A stretch of 64,000 bases of DNA from Bacteroidales bacterium. GTDB taxonomy: Bacteria; Bacteroidota; Bacteroidia; Bacteroidales; GCA-2711565. Every line of letters starts with the position of its first letter. The stretch's first letter is position 1. The stretch covers positions 1-64,000 of the forward strand of contig JANQLW010000075.1 of the NCBI GenBank assembly GCA_028280405.1, read 5' to 3'. The notes under the pieces were generated by a model. That model searched no databases, was not told the origin of the DNA, and saw only the letters and a list, made by a program, of their open reading frames with translations. This document shows, one piece after another, positions 1 through 8,905 of this stretch. A program made the translations under genes and the position numbers.

Positions 1-1361
1 TCTGCTAACCTAAGTACAAGTAGACCTAATCCACTGGTTAATCTTTTAGAATTAATAATTGAGATGTCTTTTTTCATTTGCCAGCTAATTGATTTAGCTG
101 CTTTCTTCGCATTGTAAAATGTTCCACTCATAGCTTCCGTAAGTTGAAGCCCAATGATGGAATCATAATGTGTACTGAGATATGACAATTTGTTTGAAAA
201 GTCTTTAAAAGCGGGTTGTGCAGTACTGGGTTTTTCTGTTAAAGAATCAAATATTTTATAAAAACGATCTGCATTTAAGGTAATCCCATCTAAATAATAA
301 GAATCTCCAACATGAACACTTAAAGGAACCACATGAATTTGATGTTTTTTTACCAGTTCGGGAGGTAAGTCACAAGTAGAATCGGTCATGATGCCAATCG
401 GGGCGATTCTATTTTCCATTACATCTTGTTGAAGCACCATATCATCAACTTTCTGGTAGGAGATATTTCCGATCGTATTTAGTTTTTCAAATAACTGACT
501 TGGCTCATCAGTATGAATATGTATGCGAAGTTTAGATTTAGAGCCTGCAACGACTAAAGAATCTCCCAGATCACCAATGATATTTTTAACTTTGTTTTTG
601 TCAATGTTTTTCCCAACCAGCATCGCTTCTGTACAATAGCGAAATGTAATTTCATCATGAGAAATGAATTCGGCTTCATAGGATTGGAATTTCACAACAT
701 TACGTGCAGGGAGTATTTTTTTGATTTCCTCATGTTTAAAGAAATCTATCATTCCTTCAAGAAATACAACAAAACCTTTGGCACCGGCATCCACAACATT
801 TGCTTTAGCTAATACTTCTAATTTTTCTGTAGTTTCAGCTAGTGATCTTTTAGCGGTCTGATAAGACTCTTTAATTAATCCTTTAAAATCATCAAATTTT
901 TGATGAATATGCTCCAATGATTCGGCCCATTCTCTCAAAACGGTAATAATTGTTCCTTCTACGGGATTTGAGATAGAGTCATAAGCATAAGAAACTGCTT
1001 TGTTTGTTATTTGTGAAAACGACTGTACATTGATGCTTTTCTCATCTTTTAATTCATTAGAAAACCCATACAAGAATTGAGCAAATATAATTCCTGAGTT
1101 TCCTCTTGCCCCAACCAATGCGGCATCTGCAAGTGCAACGGCTGTCGTTTTTAAATTATCGGTTGGGATAGAGGTATCAATAATTGCCCGCATTGTAGAA
1201 GCAAGGTTAGTACCCGTATCTGCATCCGGTACAGGGAATACATTGATTTTATTTAAAAGTTTTTGGTTATCAAATATACGTTGAGCTCCAGCCAGAAAAC
1301 TGTAATACAATTGTTTTCCATCCAGTTTCCTGCTATCAGGGATATATGTAATTTTTGTCAT
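1..1361 (-). CDS. DAK2-DegV fusion protein, fatty acid kinase-like (3' end outside window)
   Basis: Translation of the reverse strand from the ATG at 1359-1361 stays open to the window edge (453 codons), so the C-terminus is missing. Residues 1 to about 200 are a DAK2/DhaL-like ATP-binding domain, with the metal-binding motif NVFPVPDADTGTN near residue 40 (the usual form is DGDTG). From about residue 317 a DegV domain begins (IGIMTDSTCDLPPEL), with the ligand-binding SGT later (EAMSGTF). In Firmicutes FakA (DAK2) and FakB (DegV) are separate proteins that phosphorylate fatty acids for phospholipid synthesis; here both parts sit in one chain. The acyl-phosphate role is inferred from the families. 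A promoter box lies 25 nt upstream. Confidence 0.85.
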   Translation of the reverse strand, partial: MTKITYIPDSRKLDGKQLYYSFLAGAQRIFDNQKLLNKINVFPVPDADTGTNLASTMRAIIDTSIPTDNLKTTAVALADAALVGARGNSGIIFAQFLYGFSNELKDEKSINVQSFSQITNKAVSYAYDSISNPVEGTIITVLREWAESLEHIHQKFDDFKGLIKESYQTAKRSLAETTEKLEVLAKANVVDAGAKGFVVFLEGMIDFFKHEEIKKILPARNVVKFQSYEAEFISHDEITFRYCTEAMLVGKNIDKNKVKNIIGDLGDSLVVAGSKSKLRIHIHTDEPSQLFEKLNTIGNISYQKVDDMVLQQDVMENRIAPIGIMTDSTCDLPPELVKKHQIHVVPLSVHVGDSYYLDGITLNADRFYKIFDSLTEKPSTAQPAFKDFSNKLSYLSTHYDSIIGLQLTEAMSGTFYNAKKAAKSISWQMKKDISIINSKRLTSGLGLLVLRLA

Positions 1362-1385
1362 TCTTTTCGTGCACTTAAAACTATG

Positions 1386-1393
1386 CAAATATA
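1386..1393 (-). promoter_or_regulatory. Bacteroidota -7 box for the DAK2-DegV gene
   Basis: The reverse strand reads TATATTTG, matching TAnnTTTG, 25 nt before the start codon. No clear -33 TTG stands at the usual distance. Confidence 0.5.
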
Positions 1394-1580
1394 CGTATTC
1401 TTATTTAGAATGATTATTAAAAACAAAAAGTCTTTCTAAATTCTAAAAATGGTTTGAATATTTATACAGAACAGAAATGTATAAGCTTTTAAATAGAATG
1501 ATTTATGTTGATAAAAAAAACTGATTGTTAAATAAATACAAAAAGTAATATGTAATGCATCTATTTTATTCAATATTTAA

Positions 1581-1588
1581 TAAATTTG
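1581..1588 (+). promoter_or_regulatory. -7 box for the DUF1573 gene
   Basis: TAAATTTG matches TAnnTTTG and lies 27 nt before the start at 1616. The rest of 1362-1615 between the divergent genes is AT-rich, and nothing else is recognised in it. Confidence 0.5.
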
Positions 1589-1615
1589 CATACGAAAATT
1601 TAATACTGAAGGGAA

Positions 1616-2041
1616 ATGAAAAATTTTATTTTGACGATCTGTCTGGTTTTTGCAACTACTTTTGCAATCAGTCAGAATAGAGGCCCCTCTTCCAGAAATT
1701 ATAATCCTAATGCTCCTGTAATTACCTTTGAGAAAGTAATTCATGATTATGGAACCATAGACTATAAGTCTACAAATAAAAATGTATGTACTTTTAAATT
1801 TAAGAATACAGGTCGTGAACCTTTAATTCTATCCAGACCAAAATCAAGTTGCGGATGTGCCATACCTTCCTGGCCAAAGCAACCCATTATGCCAGGACAA
1901 TCGGGAGAAATCAAAGTAAAATTCGATACTAAAAGAGTTGGGAAAATTAAAAAGACCGTAACGATTAAATCAAATGCCCGGAATAAATCTGTTGTTTTGA
2001 AATTGAAAGGTTCCGTAAAACCCCGTCCGAAAAAGAAATAA
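1616..2041 (+). CDS. Secreted DUF1573 domain protein
   Basis: The 141-residue protein has an N-terminal signal peptide (MKNFILTICLVFATTFAISQ) followed by one immunoglobulin-like DUF1573 domain, about residues 33-135. The domain has the typical opening FEKVIHDYGTID, the conserved SSCGC motif and PGQSGEIKVKFDT. DUF1573 proteins are abundant in Bacteroidota and are exported, but their biochemical role is not established. The gene has its own -7 box and ends in a lysine-rich tail (PRPKKK). The aminotransferase 62 bp downstream is separated from it by a small hairpin, so the two may be only partly co-transcribed. Confidence 0.85.
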   Translation: MKNFILTICLVFATTFAISQNRGPSSRNYNPNAPVITFEKVIHDYGTIDYKSTNKNVCTFKFKNTGREPLILSRPKSSCGCAIPSWPKQPIMPGQSGEIKVKFDTKRVGKIKKTVTIKSNARNKSVVLKLKGSVKPRPKKK

Positions 2042-2068
2042 TAATCTAATTAAACTAATATAATAATG

Positions 2069-2085
2069 TTCCCCTGTTAGGGGAA
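2069..2085 (+). terminator. Short hairpin between DUF1573 gene and aminotransferase
   Basis: TTCCCC, loop TGTTA, GGGGAA gives a perfect 6-bp stem, but no long T-tract follows. It may be a weak terminator or a processing stem. Confidence 0.35.
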
Positions 2086-2103
2086 ATTAATTCATAAAAG
2101 AAC

Positions 2104-3303
2104 ATGCCAAAAATTTCAGAAAAAGGGCGATTAATGCCGGAATCGCCAATCAGAAAATTAGTCCCATATGCAGAAAAAGCCAAAGGTGAAGGAACTAAGG
2201 TATATCATTTAAATATTGGCCAGCCGGATATTGCAACTCCGGAAATTGCTTTAAATGCAATACGTAATTTTAAGGATGATGTTGTGGAATACAGCCATTC
2301 TGCAGGAATGCTTTCTTATCGTCAAAAATTGGTTGAATACTATGCCAAGAATGACATTCATATAACTGCAGATGATATTATCGTTGGTGCAGGTGCTTCC
2401 GAAGCTATTTTATTTGCAATGCAATCATGTATGGACCCGGGAGATGAAATTATTATCCCGGAGCCATTTTATGCAAATTATAATGGTTTTGCGGTTAATT
2501 CAGGTATTAAGGTTGTTCCGATCCCGTCTTCTATTGAAAGCGGATTTGCTTTACCTGCTATTGAAGATTTTGAAAAAGCGATTACTCCGAAAACCAAAGC
2601 AATTATGGTTTGTAATCCTAATAATCCAACCGGTTATCTTTATAGCAAGGATGAATTAGAAGTGCTTCAGGAAATTGTAAAAAAATATGACCTTTACCTT
2701 ATTGCTGATGAAGTTTACCGTGAGTTTTGTTATGATGGCCATAAACACTATTCTTCAATGTATCTTAAAGAAATTGAACAAAATGTAATTCTGATTGATT
2801 CTGTTTCCAAAAGATATAGTGCATGTGGAGTACGTGTTGGCTGTATGGTTTCGAAGAACAAGGAAGTTATATCAACAGCGCTTAAATTTGCTCAGGCACG
2901 TTTAAGCCCTCCAAGTTTCGGACAAATTGCTGCTGAAGCTGCTTGTGACACTCCTGATTCCTATTTTGAAGAAGTTTTAGTTGAGTATTATGCAAGAAGA
3001 AATACTGTTGTTGAAGGTATCAATAAGATTGAAGGTGCTTATTGTCCAAATCCCAAAGGTGCTTTCTATGTTGTAGCTAAACTTCCTATTGATGATTCTG
3101 ATAAATTCTGTCAATGGTTATTAGAGTCGTTTCATTATAAAAAACAGACAGTGATGCTGGCTCCGGCTTCAGGTTTTTATTCTACTCCCGGATGTGGAAA
3201 AGATGAAGTTAGAATCAGTTACGTTTTGAATGTAAATGATCTTCAAAATGCTGTTAAATGCCTGGAAGAAGCTTTAAAAGTTTATCCGGGGCGCACGAAC
3301 TAA
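2104..3303 (+). CDS. PLP-dependent class I/II aminotransferase
   Basis: A 399-residue cytosolic fold-type I aminotransferase of the aspartate aminotransferase superfamily. Visible motifs are NIGQPD (residues 37-42), CNPNNPTGYLY (about 170-180, substrate and PLP contacts), ADEVYREF (about 201-208, the Asp that binds the pyridine nitrogen) and SVSKRYSACGVRVG with the Schiff-base lysine K236. The family catalyses amino-group transfer between an amino acid and 2-oxoglutarate. The exact substrate cannot be told from sequence; aspartate or an aromatic amino acid is likely. The length is normal. It is followed by a double hairpin repeat and the convergent NamZ gene. Confidence 0.85.
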   Translation: MPKISEKGRLMPESPIRKLVPYAEKAKGEGTKVYHLNIGQPDIATPEIALNAIRNFKDDVVEYSHSAGMLSYRQKLVEYYAKNDIHITADDIIVGAGASEAILFAMQSCMDPGDEIIIPEPFYANYNGFAVNSGIKVVPIPSSIESGFALPAIEDFEKAITPKTKAIMVCNPNNPTGYLYSKDELEVLQEIVKKYDLYLIADEVYREFCYDGHKHYSSMYLKEIEQNVILIDSVSKRYSACGVRVGCMVSKNKEVISTALKFAQARLSPPSFGQIAAEAACDTPDSYFEEVLVEYYARRNTVVEGINKIEGAYCPNPKGAFYVVAKLPIDDSDKFCQWLLESFHYKKQTVMLAPASGFYSTPGCGKDEVRISYVLNVNDLQNAVKCLEEALKVYPGRTN

Positions 3304-3316
3304 GGTATCACAAACT

Positions 3317-3418
3317 GTCATGCTGAACTCCCGCCTGCGTCGGGCAGATGTTTCAGCATCTAATACAGATTCGACTTAGATCCTGAAACAATCCCTATAG
3401 CTATCGGGACAGGATGAC
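3317..3418. repeat. Two hairpins of a dispersed palindromic repeat, probable bidirectional terminator
   Basis: Positions 3317-3360 carry GTCATGCTGAA paired with TTCAGCATC around a GC-rich inner palindrome (cccgcctgcgtcgggcag). Positions 3379-3418 carry an inverted relative, with GATCCTGAA pairing with the later CAGGATGAC and an inner TCCC...GGGA stem. The element lies between convergent genes. A relative at 15711-15760 has CCTGAA/TTCAGG where this copy has GCTGAA/TTCAGC, so both sides of the stem changed together. Confidence 0.65.
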
Positions 3419-3440
3419 GGAAAAAAATAATAGCGAATAT

Positions 3441-4640
3441 TTAAAAGTCCGGGTAAAGCAAGTATTTTGCCCGGATTTTTTTATAGGCTTTCAGGTCTTT
3501 TTCCCAGCTCTTCCGGATTTCTTTTTCCGACATTCCTTCCTTAATTTGTTGACGAAGTTTTGAGGTTCCTGCCAGTTTTTCAAAATAACTAATAAAAAAT
3601 TGATCTCCTTTGTTGAGTTCCTTGTAAAAGTGAAGAATCCAATCCAGTTTAATTTTGCCTAATTCTTCAGGGTTTCTATTATAATACTCCTGATAATTTG
3701 TACCATAGCATTGCTTGTTTTTTAATTTGGGGTTTAAACTGGCGCCCGGTATAGGTACAGGCGTAAATTTGAGTTTTCCTTTTTTATATTCAGGATGTCC
3801 GGCTATCTGGAATGGGGTAGGAGTTCCTCTTCCGATACTGACTATGGTACCTTCAAATAAACAAAGAGAAGGATATAATAAAATACTGGCATGGTTTGGC
3901 AGATTAGGAGAGGGCTTGATCGGCAAAGCCATCGTTTGTGAATGTTTATAGTTTTTTACCTTTACCACTTCCACTTTGCATTTGATTTTATTTTTAAGCC
4001 AACCTTCTCCATTTATCATCATAGCATATTCTCCTAAAGTGAGCCCGTGTACTATTGGTACACTATGCAGCCCTACAAACGATTTATGTTGTTTTTCCAG
4101 CACCGGTCCGTCAACATAAAAACCATTTGGGTTTGGCCTGTCTAATATTAGTAATGGTATATTATTTTCTGCACATGCTTCCATTACATAGAATAAAGTG
4201 GAAACATAAGTGTAGAACCTAACTCCTACATCTTGAATATCAAATACCATTATATCAATATTATGTAAATGATCCTTAGATGGTTTTTTATGTTTTCCAT
4301 GGAGTGAAATAATAGCTAAGCCTGTTTTTTTATCCTGATCATCCTTGATCACAGCTCCATTTTCTTTATTGCCTCTAAAACCATGTTCAGGAGCAAAAAC
4401 TTTTTGAACTTTAATATTAGACGTCAACAATAAATCCACTAAATGATTATTGCCAATCATGGAAGAATGATTAGCTACAACACCAACTCTTTTGCCATTT
4501 AGTTTTGGAAGATAATATTCGTAACGTGCATCTCCGGGTTTTATATCTTCCCATTTAACAAATTCCGGTACTAAACTTCTTTTAGCACAACCAAATTGTA
4601 TAAACAATAAAAAGAACAGACTAAAAGATAATTTCTTCAT
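3441..4640 (-). CDS. namZ: DUF1343/NamZ-family exo-beta-N-acetylmuramidase lipoprotein
   Basis: A 399-residue protein with a lipoprotein signal, MKKLSFSLFFLLFIQFGC, with the lipobox cysteine at residue 18. The rest is a full-length DUF1343 domain: GVVANHSSMI near residue 53, FAPEHGFRGNKENG near 82-95, and DIQDVGVRFYTY near 134. The characterised member, NamZ, removes terminal N-acetylmuramic acid from peptidoglycan fragments. The product probably acts in the periplasm on wall turnover products, and Mpl, another murein-recycling enzyme, is encoded 7 kb away. It is divergent from the LolC/E-like gene, with 37 bp between the starts. Confidence 0.85.
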   Translation of the reverse strand: MKKLSFSLFFLLFIQFGCAKRSLVPEFVKWEDIKPGDARYEYYLPKLNGKRVGVVANHSSMIGNNHLVDLLLTSNIKVQKVFAPEHGFRGNKENGAVIKDDQDKKTGLAIISLHGKHKKPSKDHLHNIDIMVFDIQDVGVRFYTYVSTLFYVMEACAENNIPLLILDRPNPNGFYVDGPVLEKQHKSFVGLHSVPIVHGLTLGEYAMMINGEGWLKNKIKCKVEVVKVKNYKHSQTMALPIKPSPNLPNHASILLYPSLCLFEGTIVSIGRGTPTPFQIAGHPEYKKGKLKFTPVPIPGASLNPKLKNKQCYGTNYQEYYNRNPEELGKIKLDWILHFYKELNKGDQFFISYFEKLAGTSKLRQQIKEGMSEKEIRKSWEKDLKAYKKIRAKYLLYPDF

Positions 4641-4657
4641 TAGCTAATTAGATTTTT

Positions 4658-4665
4658 TATTTTTG
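4658..4665 (+). promoter_or_regulatory. -7 box for the LolC/E-like permease gene
   Basis: TATTTTTG matches TAnnTTTG and ends 13 nt before the TTG start at 4678, so the leader must be very short. This supports the TTG start. Confidence 0.5.
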
Positions 4666-4677
4666 TGAAAAAAAACA

Positions 4678-5904
4678 TTGAACACACCATTTTTTATCGC
4701 TCGTAGAATTTCTTCGATGGACAAGAATTCCTTTTCTCGTCCTATCGTTCGTATTGCAATTATCAGCACTGCCCTGGGCTTAAGTGTGATGATTATTTCA
4801 ATAGCTGTTGTACGAGGCTTTCAACAGCAAATTAGTGATAAAGTTATTGGTTTTGGATCGCATATACAAATAAATAAATACGACTTTAATACTTCTTATG
4901 AAGCATCACCAATAAGCCTTGATCAAGAGTTTTATCCGGATATTAAAAATGTAAGCGGTATCAAGCATATTCAAAAATATGCTTATAAGCTGGGAATTAT
5001 CAAAACTTATACAGACCTTCAAGGGATCATTCTAAAAGGAGTAGGAGAAGATTACAATTGGGAATTTTTTAAAAGGAATATTGTAGCAGGGAACATTCCA
5101 GATTTCTCTGACAATAAGAGATCGTTGGATGTATTGATTTCAAAACATATTGCAGATAAGCTAAATCTATCCTTAGGTGATAATCTGAGAACTTATTTTG
5201 TTTCTCCACAACAAAAAAATCTGAGAGGTAGAAATTTTAAAATTATTGGTATTTATGAGACAGGTCTTTATGAATTTGATAAAGAATTTATTGTAGGAGA
5301 TATAAAGAATATTCAAAAACTTAACAGGTGGGAAGATCATCAAATAGGAGGCTTTGAAATTTTGGTAGATGATTTTAATCGTTTAGATGATATCATTCAG
5401 ACGGTTTATAAGCAAATTGGTTATAATTTAGATGCTACCAGTATTAAGCATGTTTATCCTCAATTATTTGAATGGATTGATTTAATGGATGTAAATGCTA
5501 TCGTTATTCTGACTTTGATGGTTATCGTAGCCGGTATTACTATGATATCTATACTCTTAATCATTATCATTGAAAGAAGTCAGATGATAGGAATATTAAA
5601 ATCAATGGGTGCCAATAACTTATTTGTAAGAAAAGTATTTCTCTACAAATCCATGCATATTATTCTTCATGGGTTACTTTGGGGGAATTTAATTGGTATC
5701 GGATTTTGTGTGATGCAATATTATTTTGGAATTATAAAACTGGATCAAGAATCTTATTATATGTCTGTAGTTCCAATAAATATAAACTTATTTATCATAA
5801 TTCTGATCAATATAGGAACTACGGTTATTTCTACTCTTATGCTTTTAATCCCTTCTATGATCATAGGAAAAATGAATCCGGCTAAAACGATCAGGCTTAG
5901 CTAA
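4678..5904 (+). CDS. ABC transporter permease, LolC/LolE type (FtsX family)
   Basis: A 408-residue inner-membrane permease with one N-terminal transmembrane helix (about residues 24-46, IAIISTALGLSVMIISIAVV), a periplasmic domain of about 220 residues, and three C-terminal helices typical of FtsX/LolE (about 275-400). The start MNTPFFIARRIS uses a TTG codon; it is the usual N-terminus of this family and no in-frame ATG fits. LolCDE extracts lipoproteins from the inner membrane for transfer to the outer membrane. No LolD-type ATPase lies nearby, so the partner is encoded elsewhere. Assignment to lipoprotein export is by family only. Confidence 0.8.
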   Translation: MNTPFFIARRISSMDKNSFSRPIVRIAIISTALGLSVMIISIAVVRGFQQQISDKVIGFGSHIQINKYDFNTSYEASPISLDQEFYPDIKNVSGIKHIQKYAYKLGIIKTYTDLQGIILKGVGEDYNWEFFKRNIVAGNIPDFSDNKRSLDVLISKHIADKLNLSLGDNLRTYFVSPQQKNLRGRNFKIIGIYETGLYEFDKEFIVGDIKNIQKLNRWEDHQIGGFEILVDDFNRLDDIIQTVYKQIGYNLDATSIKHVYPQLFEWIDLMDVNAIVILTLMVIVAGITMISILLIIIIERSQMIGILKSMGANNLFVRKVFLYKSMHIILHGLLWGNLIGIGFCVMQYYFGIIKLDQESYYMSVVPININLFIIILINIGTTVISTLMLLIPSMIIGKMNPAKTIRLS

Positions 5905-5982
5905 TAGATTATATTATTTAATACGTAAGAAGTAAAAAAGTAAATTTTTCGGTTAATGTCCTGGCTTTTGGTTCTTGAATTT

Positions 5983-7869
5983 TTACAAATATTTATTAAG
6001 GCAATTGTAAAGTTCCAATTTCTTAATTGGTTTTGACAGATAATCATCACATCCGGCTGTGAAGGTTTTTACTTCATCATCTTGAAGAGCATAAGCCGTT
6101 TGTGCAATTACCGGACAATCAATACCCATTTTTTTTATCTCTGTTGTAGCCTCATATCCATTCATATTAGGCATTTTCATATCCATTAAAATAAGATCAA
6201 TACTGCTATCCTGTTTGCAGAACTCTACTGCTTCCAACCCATCAACTGCCCAGATGATTTCAAGGTTGGTTCTTTTTAAATATTGTTCCAATAATTTGAA
6301 ATTTGATTCCGTATCTTCTGCAATCAGAATACGTTTGCCTGAATAATCAGGAATTGCTTTTTTATTTTGAGTTTTCCCTTTTTCATATTCCTTTTTAGCT
6401 CCTTTTATTTCAAGAGGTAGCTGAAAATAAAAAGTACTTCCTTTTTCCAATTCGGATTCCACCCACATTTTACCGCCCAGAAGTTTAGTAAGTTCACAAG
6501 CAATAGTCACTCCCAGTCCTGATCCCTCATAATTGCGGGTATTGGTTTCTTCCACTTGCCTAAATCGCTCAAATATAACTTCATGAAATTCTTTTGCAAT
6601 ACCGATTCCACTGTCTTTTACATAAAATTGAAATTGCTGTAAATCACCTTTTATATTAACAATTTTATACCCAAGCTCTATAGCTCCAATTTTAGTAAAC
6701 TTTATGGCATTATTAACCAATTTGTCAAAAATGATCTTTAATTTCTTGGAATCCGTTGTTACAAAACAATCCTTATCATCTACTTCAGTCTTAAAGCTTA
6801 TATCCAGAAATGCTTTATGATAGTTTTCTTTTTCTATTTTATAGTTAATTAGTAGAGATTCTATAAAATTATTCAGGTTAAACTGTTTTTTAAAGAGTTT
6901 TATTTTTTTTGTTTCTATATAGGTTAACAGGAAAATATCTTCAACCGTATTCAACAATCGTAAACCACTCTTGTTAATGATGTCGTTATATTCCAGTATT
7001 TCATCTTTAGAAGTTTTCTCATCTACCAATTCCGTAAATCCAATAATTGCATTTAAAGGAGTCCTTAATTCATGAGACATGGTAGCCATAAAAGCTGTTT
7101 TTAGACGATCAGCTTCTTCGGCTTTCTCTTTGGCTACTTCCAGTTCAATGCTTTTTTCTTTTATACTTTGTGTACGGAGTTCTACTAACTGTTTTAAATC
7201 TTTCTGGTGTTTCTTCAAGTCGGCTTCGGCACTCTTTCTTTTTTCTATTTCTTTTAAAAGCTCCAGTTCATTTAATTCAATCTTGTAAGTATTAATAAAA
7301 TCTTCGAAAGAATTTTTTTCAGTATATCTATTAGCGATAAAAATGAATAGTGCAAATAAAGGGAGGTTGCCTAAATAAAACCATTCTTCGCTGCTTAAGC
7401 TTGCAAACGATAAAAGTAAAGTAAAAGTAATGATTAATGGTATGAACTGTATTAAGTATAAATATTTTCTGATTCCGTAAGAGAATACAGACTGTCCGTA
7501 TAATACCGCTATGTACAATATGATAAATTCATATTTTAAATTATCGCTGATATCTGTAGAAGAAAACAAAGCAAAAAGAAATCCATTGATTGAAATGGAA
7601 ACACCTAAATAGGTGAGGCCAAAAAACAGCAGTACGCTTTTAGAGTCTTTTTTAAGATTTACATAGACAAAAATTAAAAATAATACTGTTGTGAATGCTC
7701 CCAGAAAAATAATTGAATATAATGATATTGTTTTCAAATAGTCCCACCTGAATATCAATAATAAAGTATATATAATTAGAATATTAATTCCCAGAATTTT
7801 GCCTCTTTCAAAGGTTTTTTCCGAATTCTTTTTTAAATACTCTTCCTGAAAGTTGATGTTTGTAGCCAT
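5983..7869 (-). CDS. Membrane hybrid sensor histidine kinase/response regulator
   Basis: A 628-residue protein. Residues 25-185 hold about seven hydrophobic helices (a membrane sensor without an obvious ligand domain), and 190-258 are a coiled coil. HisKA has the phospho-acceptor H266 in MSHELRTP, and HATPase_c has the G-boxes DSGIGI and GSGLGV. The C-terminal receiver domain begins near residue 510 (ILIAEDTESN), with the phospho-acceptor Asp near residue 563 in LILMDMKMP and the lysine in LSKPIKK. No output domain is present, so signal probably passes to a separate partner. The gene stands alone between convergent and divergent neighbours. Confidence 0.9.
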   Translation of the reverse strand: MATNINFQEEYLKKNSEKTFERGKILGINILIIYTLLLIFRWDYLKTISLYSIIFLGAFTTVLFLIFVYVNLKKDSKSVLLFFGLTYLGVSISINGFLFALFSSTDISDNLKYEFIILYIAVLYGQSVFSYGIRKYLYLIQFIPLIITFTLLLSFASLSSEEWFYLGNLPLFALFIFIANRYTEKNSFEDFINTYKIELNELELLKEIEKRKSAEADLKKHQKDLKQLVELRTQSIKEKSIELEVAKEKAEEADRLKTAFMATMSHELRTPLNAIIGFTELVDEKTSKDEILEYNDIINKSGLRLLNTVEDIFLLTYIETKKIKLFKKQFNLNNFIESLLINYKIEKENYHKAFLDISFKTEVDDKDCFVTTDSKKLKIIFDKLVNNAIKFTKIGAIELGYKIVNIKGDLQQFQFYVKDSGIGIAKEFHEVIFERFRQVEETNTRNYEGSGLGVTIACELTKLLGGKMWVESELEKGSTFYFQLPLEIKGAKKEYEKGKTQNKKAIPDYSGKRILIAEDTESNFKLLEQYLKRTNLEIIWAVDGLEAVEFCKQDSSIDLILMDMKMPNMNGYEATTEIKKMGIDCPVIAQTAYALQDDEVKTFTAGCDDYLSKPIKKLELYNCLNKYL

Positions 7870-8054
7870 GTATTAAGAAATCCTGATGTGCGTTCTAAAA
7901 TAAGGTAATTTGATTCCTCTTTTATGTAAATAAAGCCAAACTTATTAACAAAGAATTGTAGATTGGGATGGGTCGTTTAATTTGTAACTATTTATGCATA
8001 AATGATCGTTGATCCATACTAAACGGCATCGGAATATACTGCATGCTAAATGTC

Positions 8055-8759
8055 TTAGCTTTTGTGCAAGCCACACTCTTTAGTGACAGGATCTTCCCAC
8101 CACCATCTGCCTGCACGGCTGTTTTCTCCTTTTTGGATGGCTCGTGTGCAAGGTTGACATCCAATGCTTAGGTATCCCTGATCATGAAGAATATTATAAG
8201 GAATATTGTATTTATGAATATAATCCCAACTTTCTTTTTCCGTCCATTCTATGAGTGGATTTACTTTGACTAAGCCGTTTAATTCATCCCATTCAACCAA
8301 TTTCATTTTAGTACGGGTAGGAGATTGTTCCCTTCGCAGACCACTGATCCATACATCCAGGCCTTTTAAGGCCCTGTGCAAAGGTTTTATTTTACGTACT
8401 CCACAACAAAGTTTCCGGTCTTCAATGCTTTGATAAAATAAATTGATTCCTTTTGAATTTACCATCGTTTCAACTTCCCTTGAATCGGGAAAATATATTT
8501 GTATGTCCAGCTTATATCTGCTTTTTGTTTTGTCTATGAGATCATATGTTTCAGGAAATAAACGGCCGGTATCAAGTGTAAATATTTTAATCGGTTTCTG
8601 AAGCTTATGAATCATTTCTGTTAAAATCTGATCTTCTACACCAAAGCTGGTTGCAAAACCAATCTTATCATTATAATTGCTTATAAAATAGTCTAATAGT
8701 TCAAGGCTTGATCTTCCTGATAATTCAGAATTTAGTTTTTCGATTTGTGTTAAATCCAT
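8055..8759 (-). CDS. cysH: Assimilatory adenylyl-sulfate (APS/PAPS) reductase, Fe-S type
   Basis: A 234-residue PAPS-reductase-family enzyme that reduces activated sulfate to sulfite with thioredoxin in cysteine biosynthesis. Motifs are SFGVEDQ (about 38-44), LDTGRLFPET (about 62-71), KLCCGVRK with C118-C119, and GCQPC with C201 and C204. The paired Cys-Cys plus Cys-x-x-Cys set is the 4Fe-4S signature of enzymes that use APS directly. The C-terminal KECGLH holds the catalytic cysteine C229. It is monocistronic here; no other sulfate-assimilation gene is in the window. A -7 box lies 28 nt upstream. Confidence 0.9.
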   Translation of the reverse strand: MDLTQIEKLNSELSGRSSLELLDYFISNYNDKIGFATSFGVEDQILTEMIHKLQKPIKIFTLDTGRLFPETYDLIDKTKSRYKLDIQIYFPDSREVETMVNSKGINLFYQSIEDRKLCCGVRKIKPLHRALKGLDVWISGLRREQSPTRTKMKLVEWDELNGLVKVNPLIEWTEKESWDYIHKYNIPYNILHDQGYLSIGCQPCTRAIQKGENSRAGRWWWEDPVTKECGLHKS

Positions 8760-8787
8760 AATTGTTTACCCCGTTTAAAATATGAAG

Positions 8788-8795
8788 CAAATATA
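8788..8795 (-). promoter_or_regulatory. -7 box for cysH
   Basis: The reverse strand reads TATATTTG, 28 nt before the cysH start. No -33 motif is clear. Confidence 0.5.
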
Positions 8796-8905
8796 ATTTA
8801 AAATCATGTAGAATGAATAGTTTTGGTAAAGAGTTAACGATTTAATTTATTTACCGAGATATCCTAACTTTTTATGTCTCTAGATCTTTTAAATTTAGAT
8901 TTAAA

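Noticed and set aside
2372..2659. 95-codon frame inside the aminotransferase gene
   Set aside because: It is a same-strand, different-frame shadow; the aminotransferase motifs cover this stretch.
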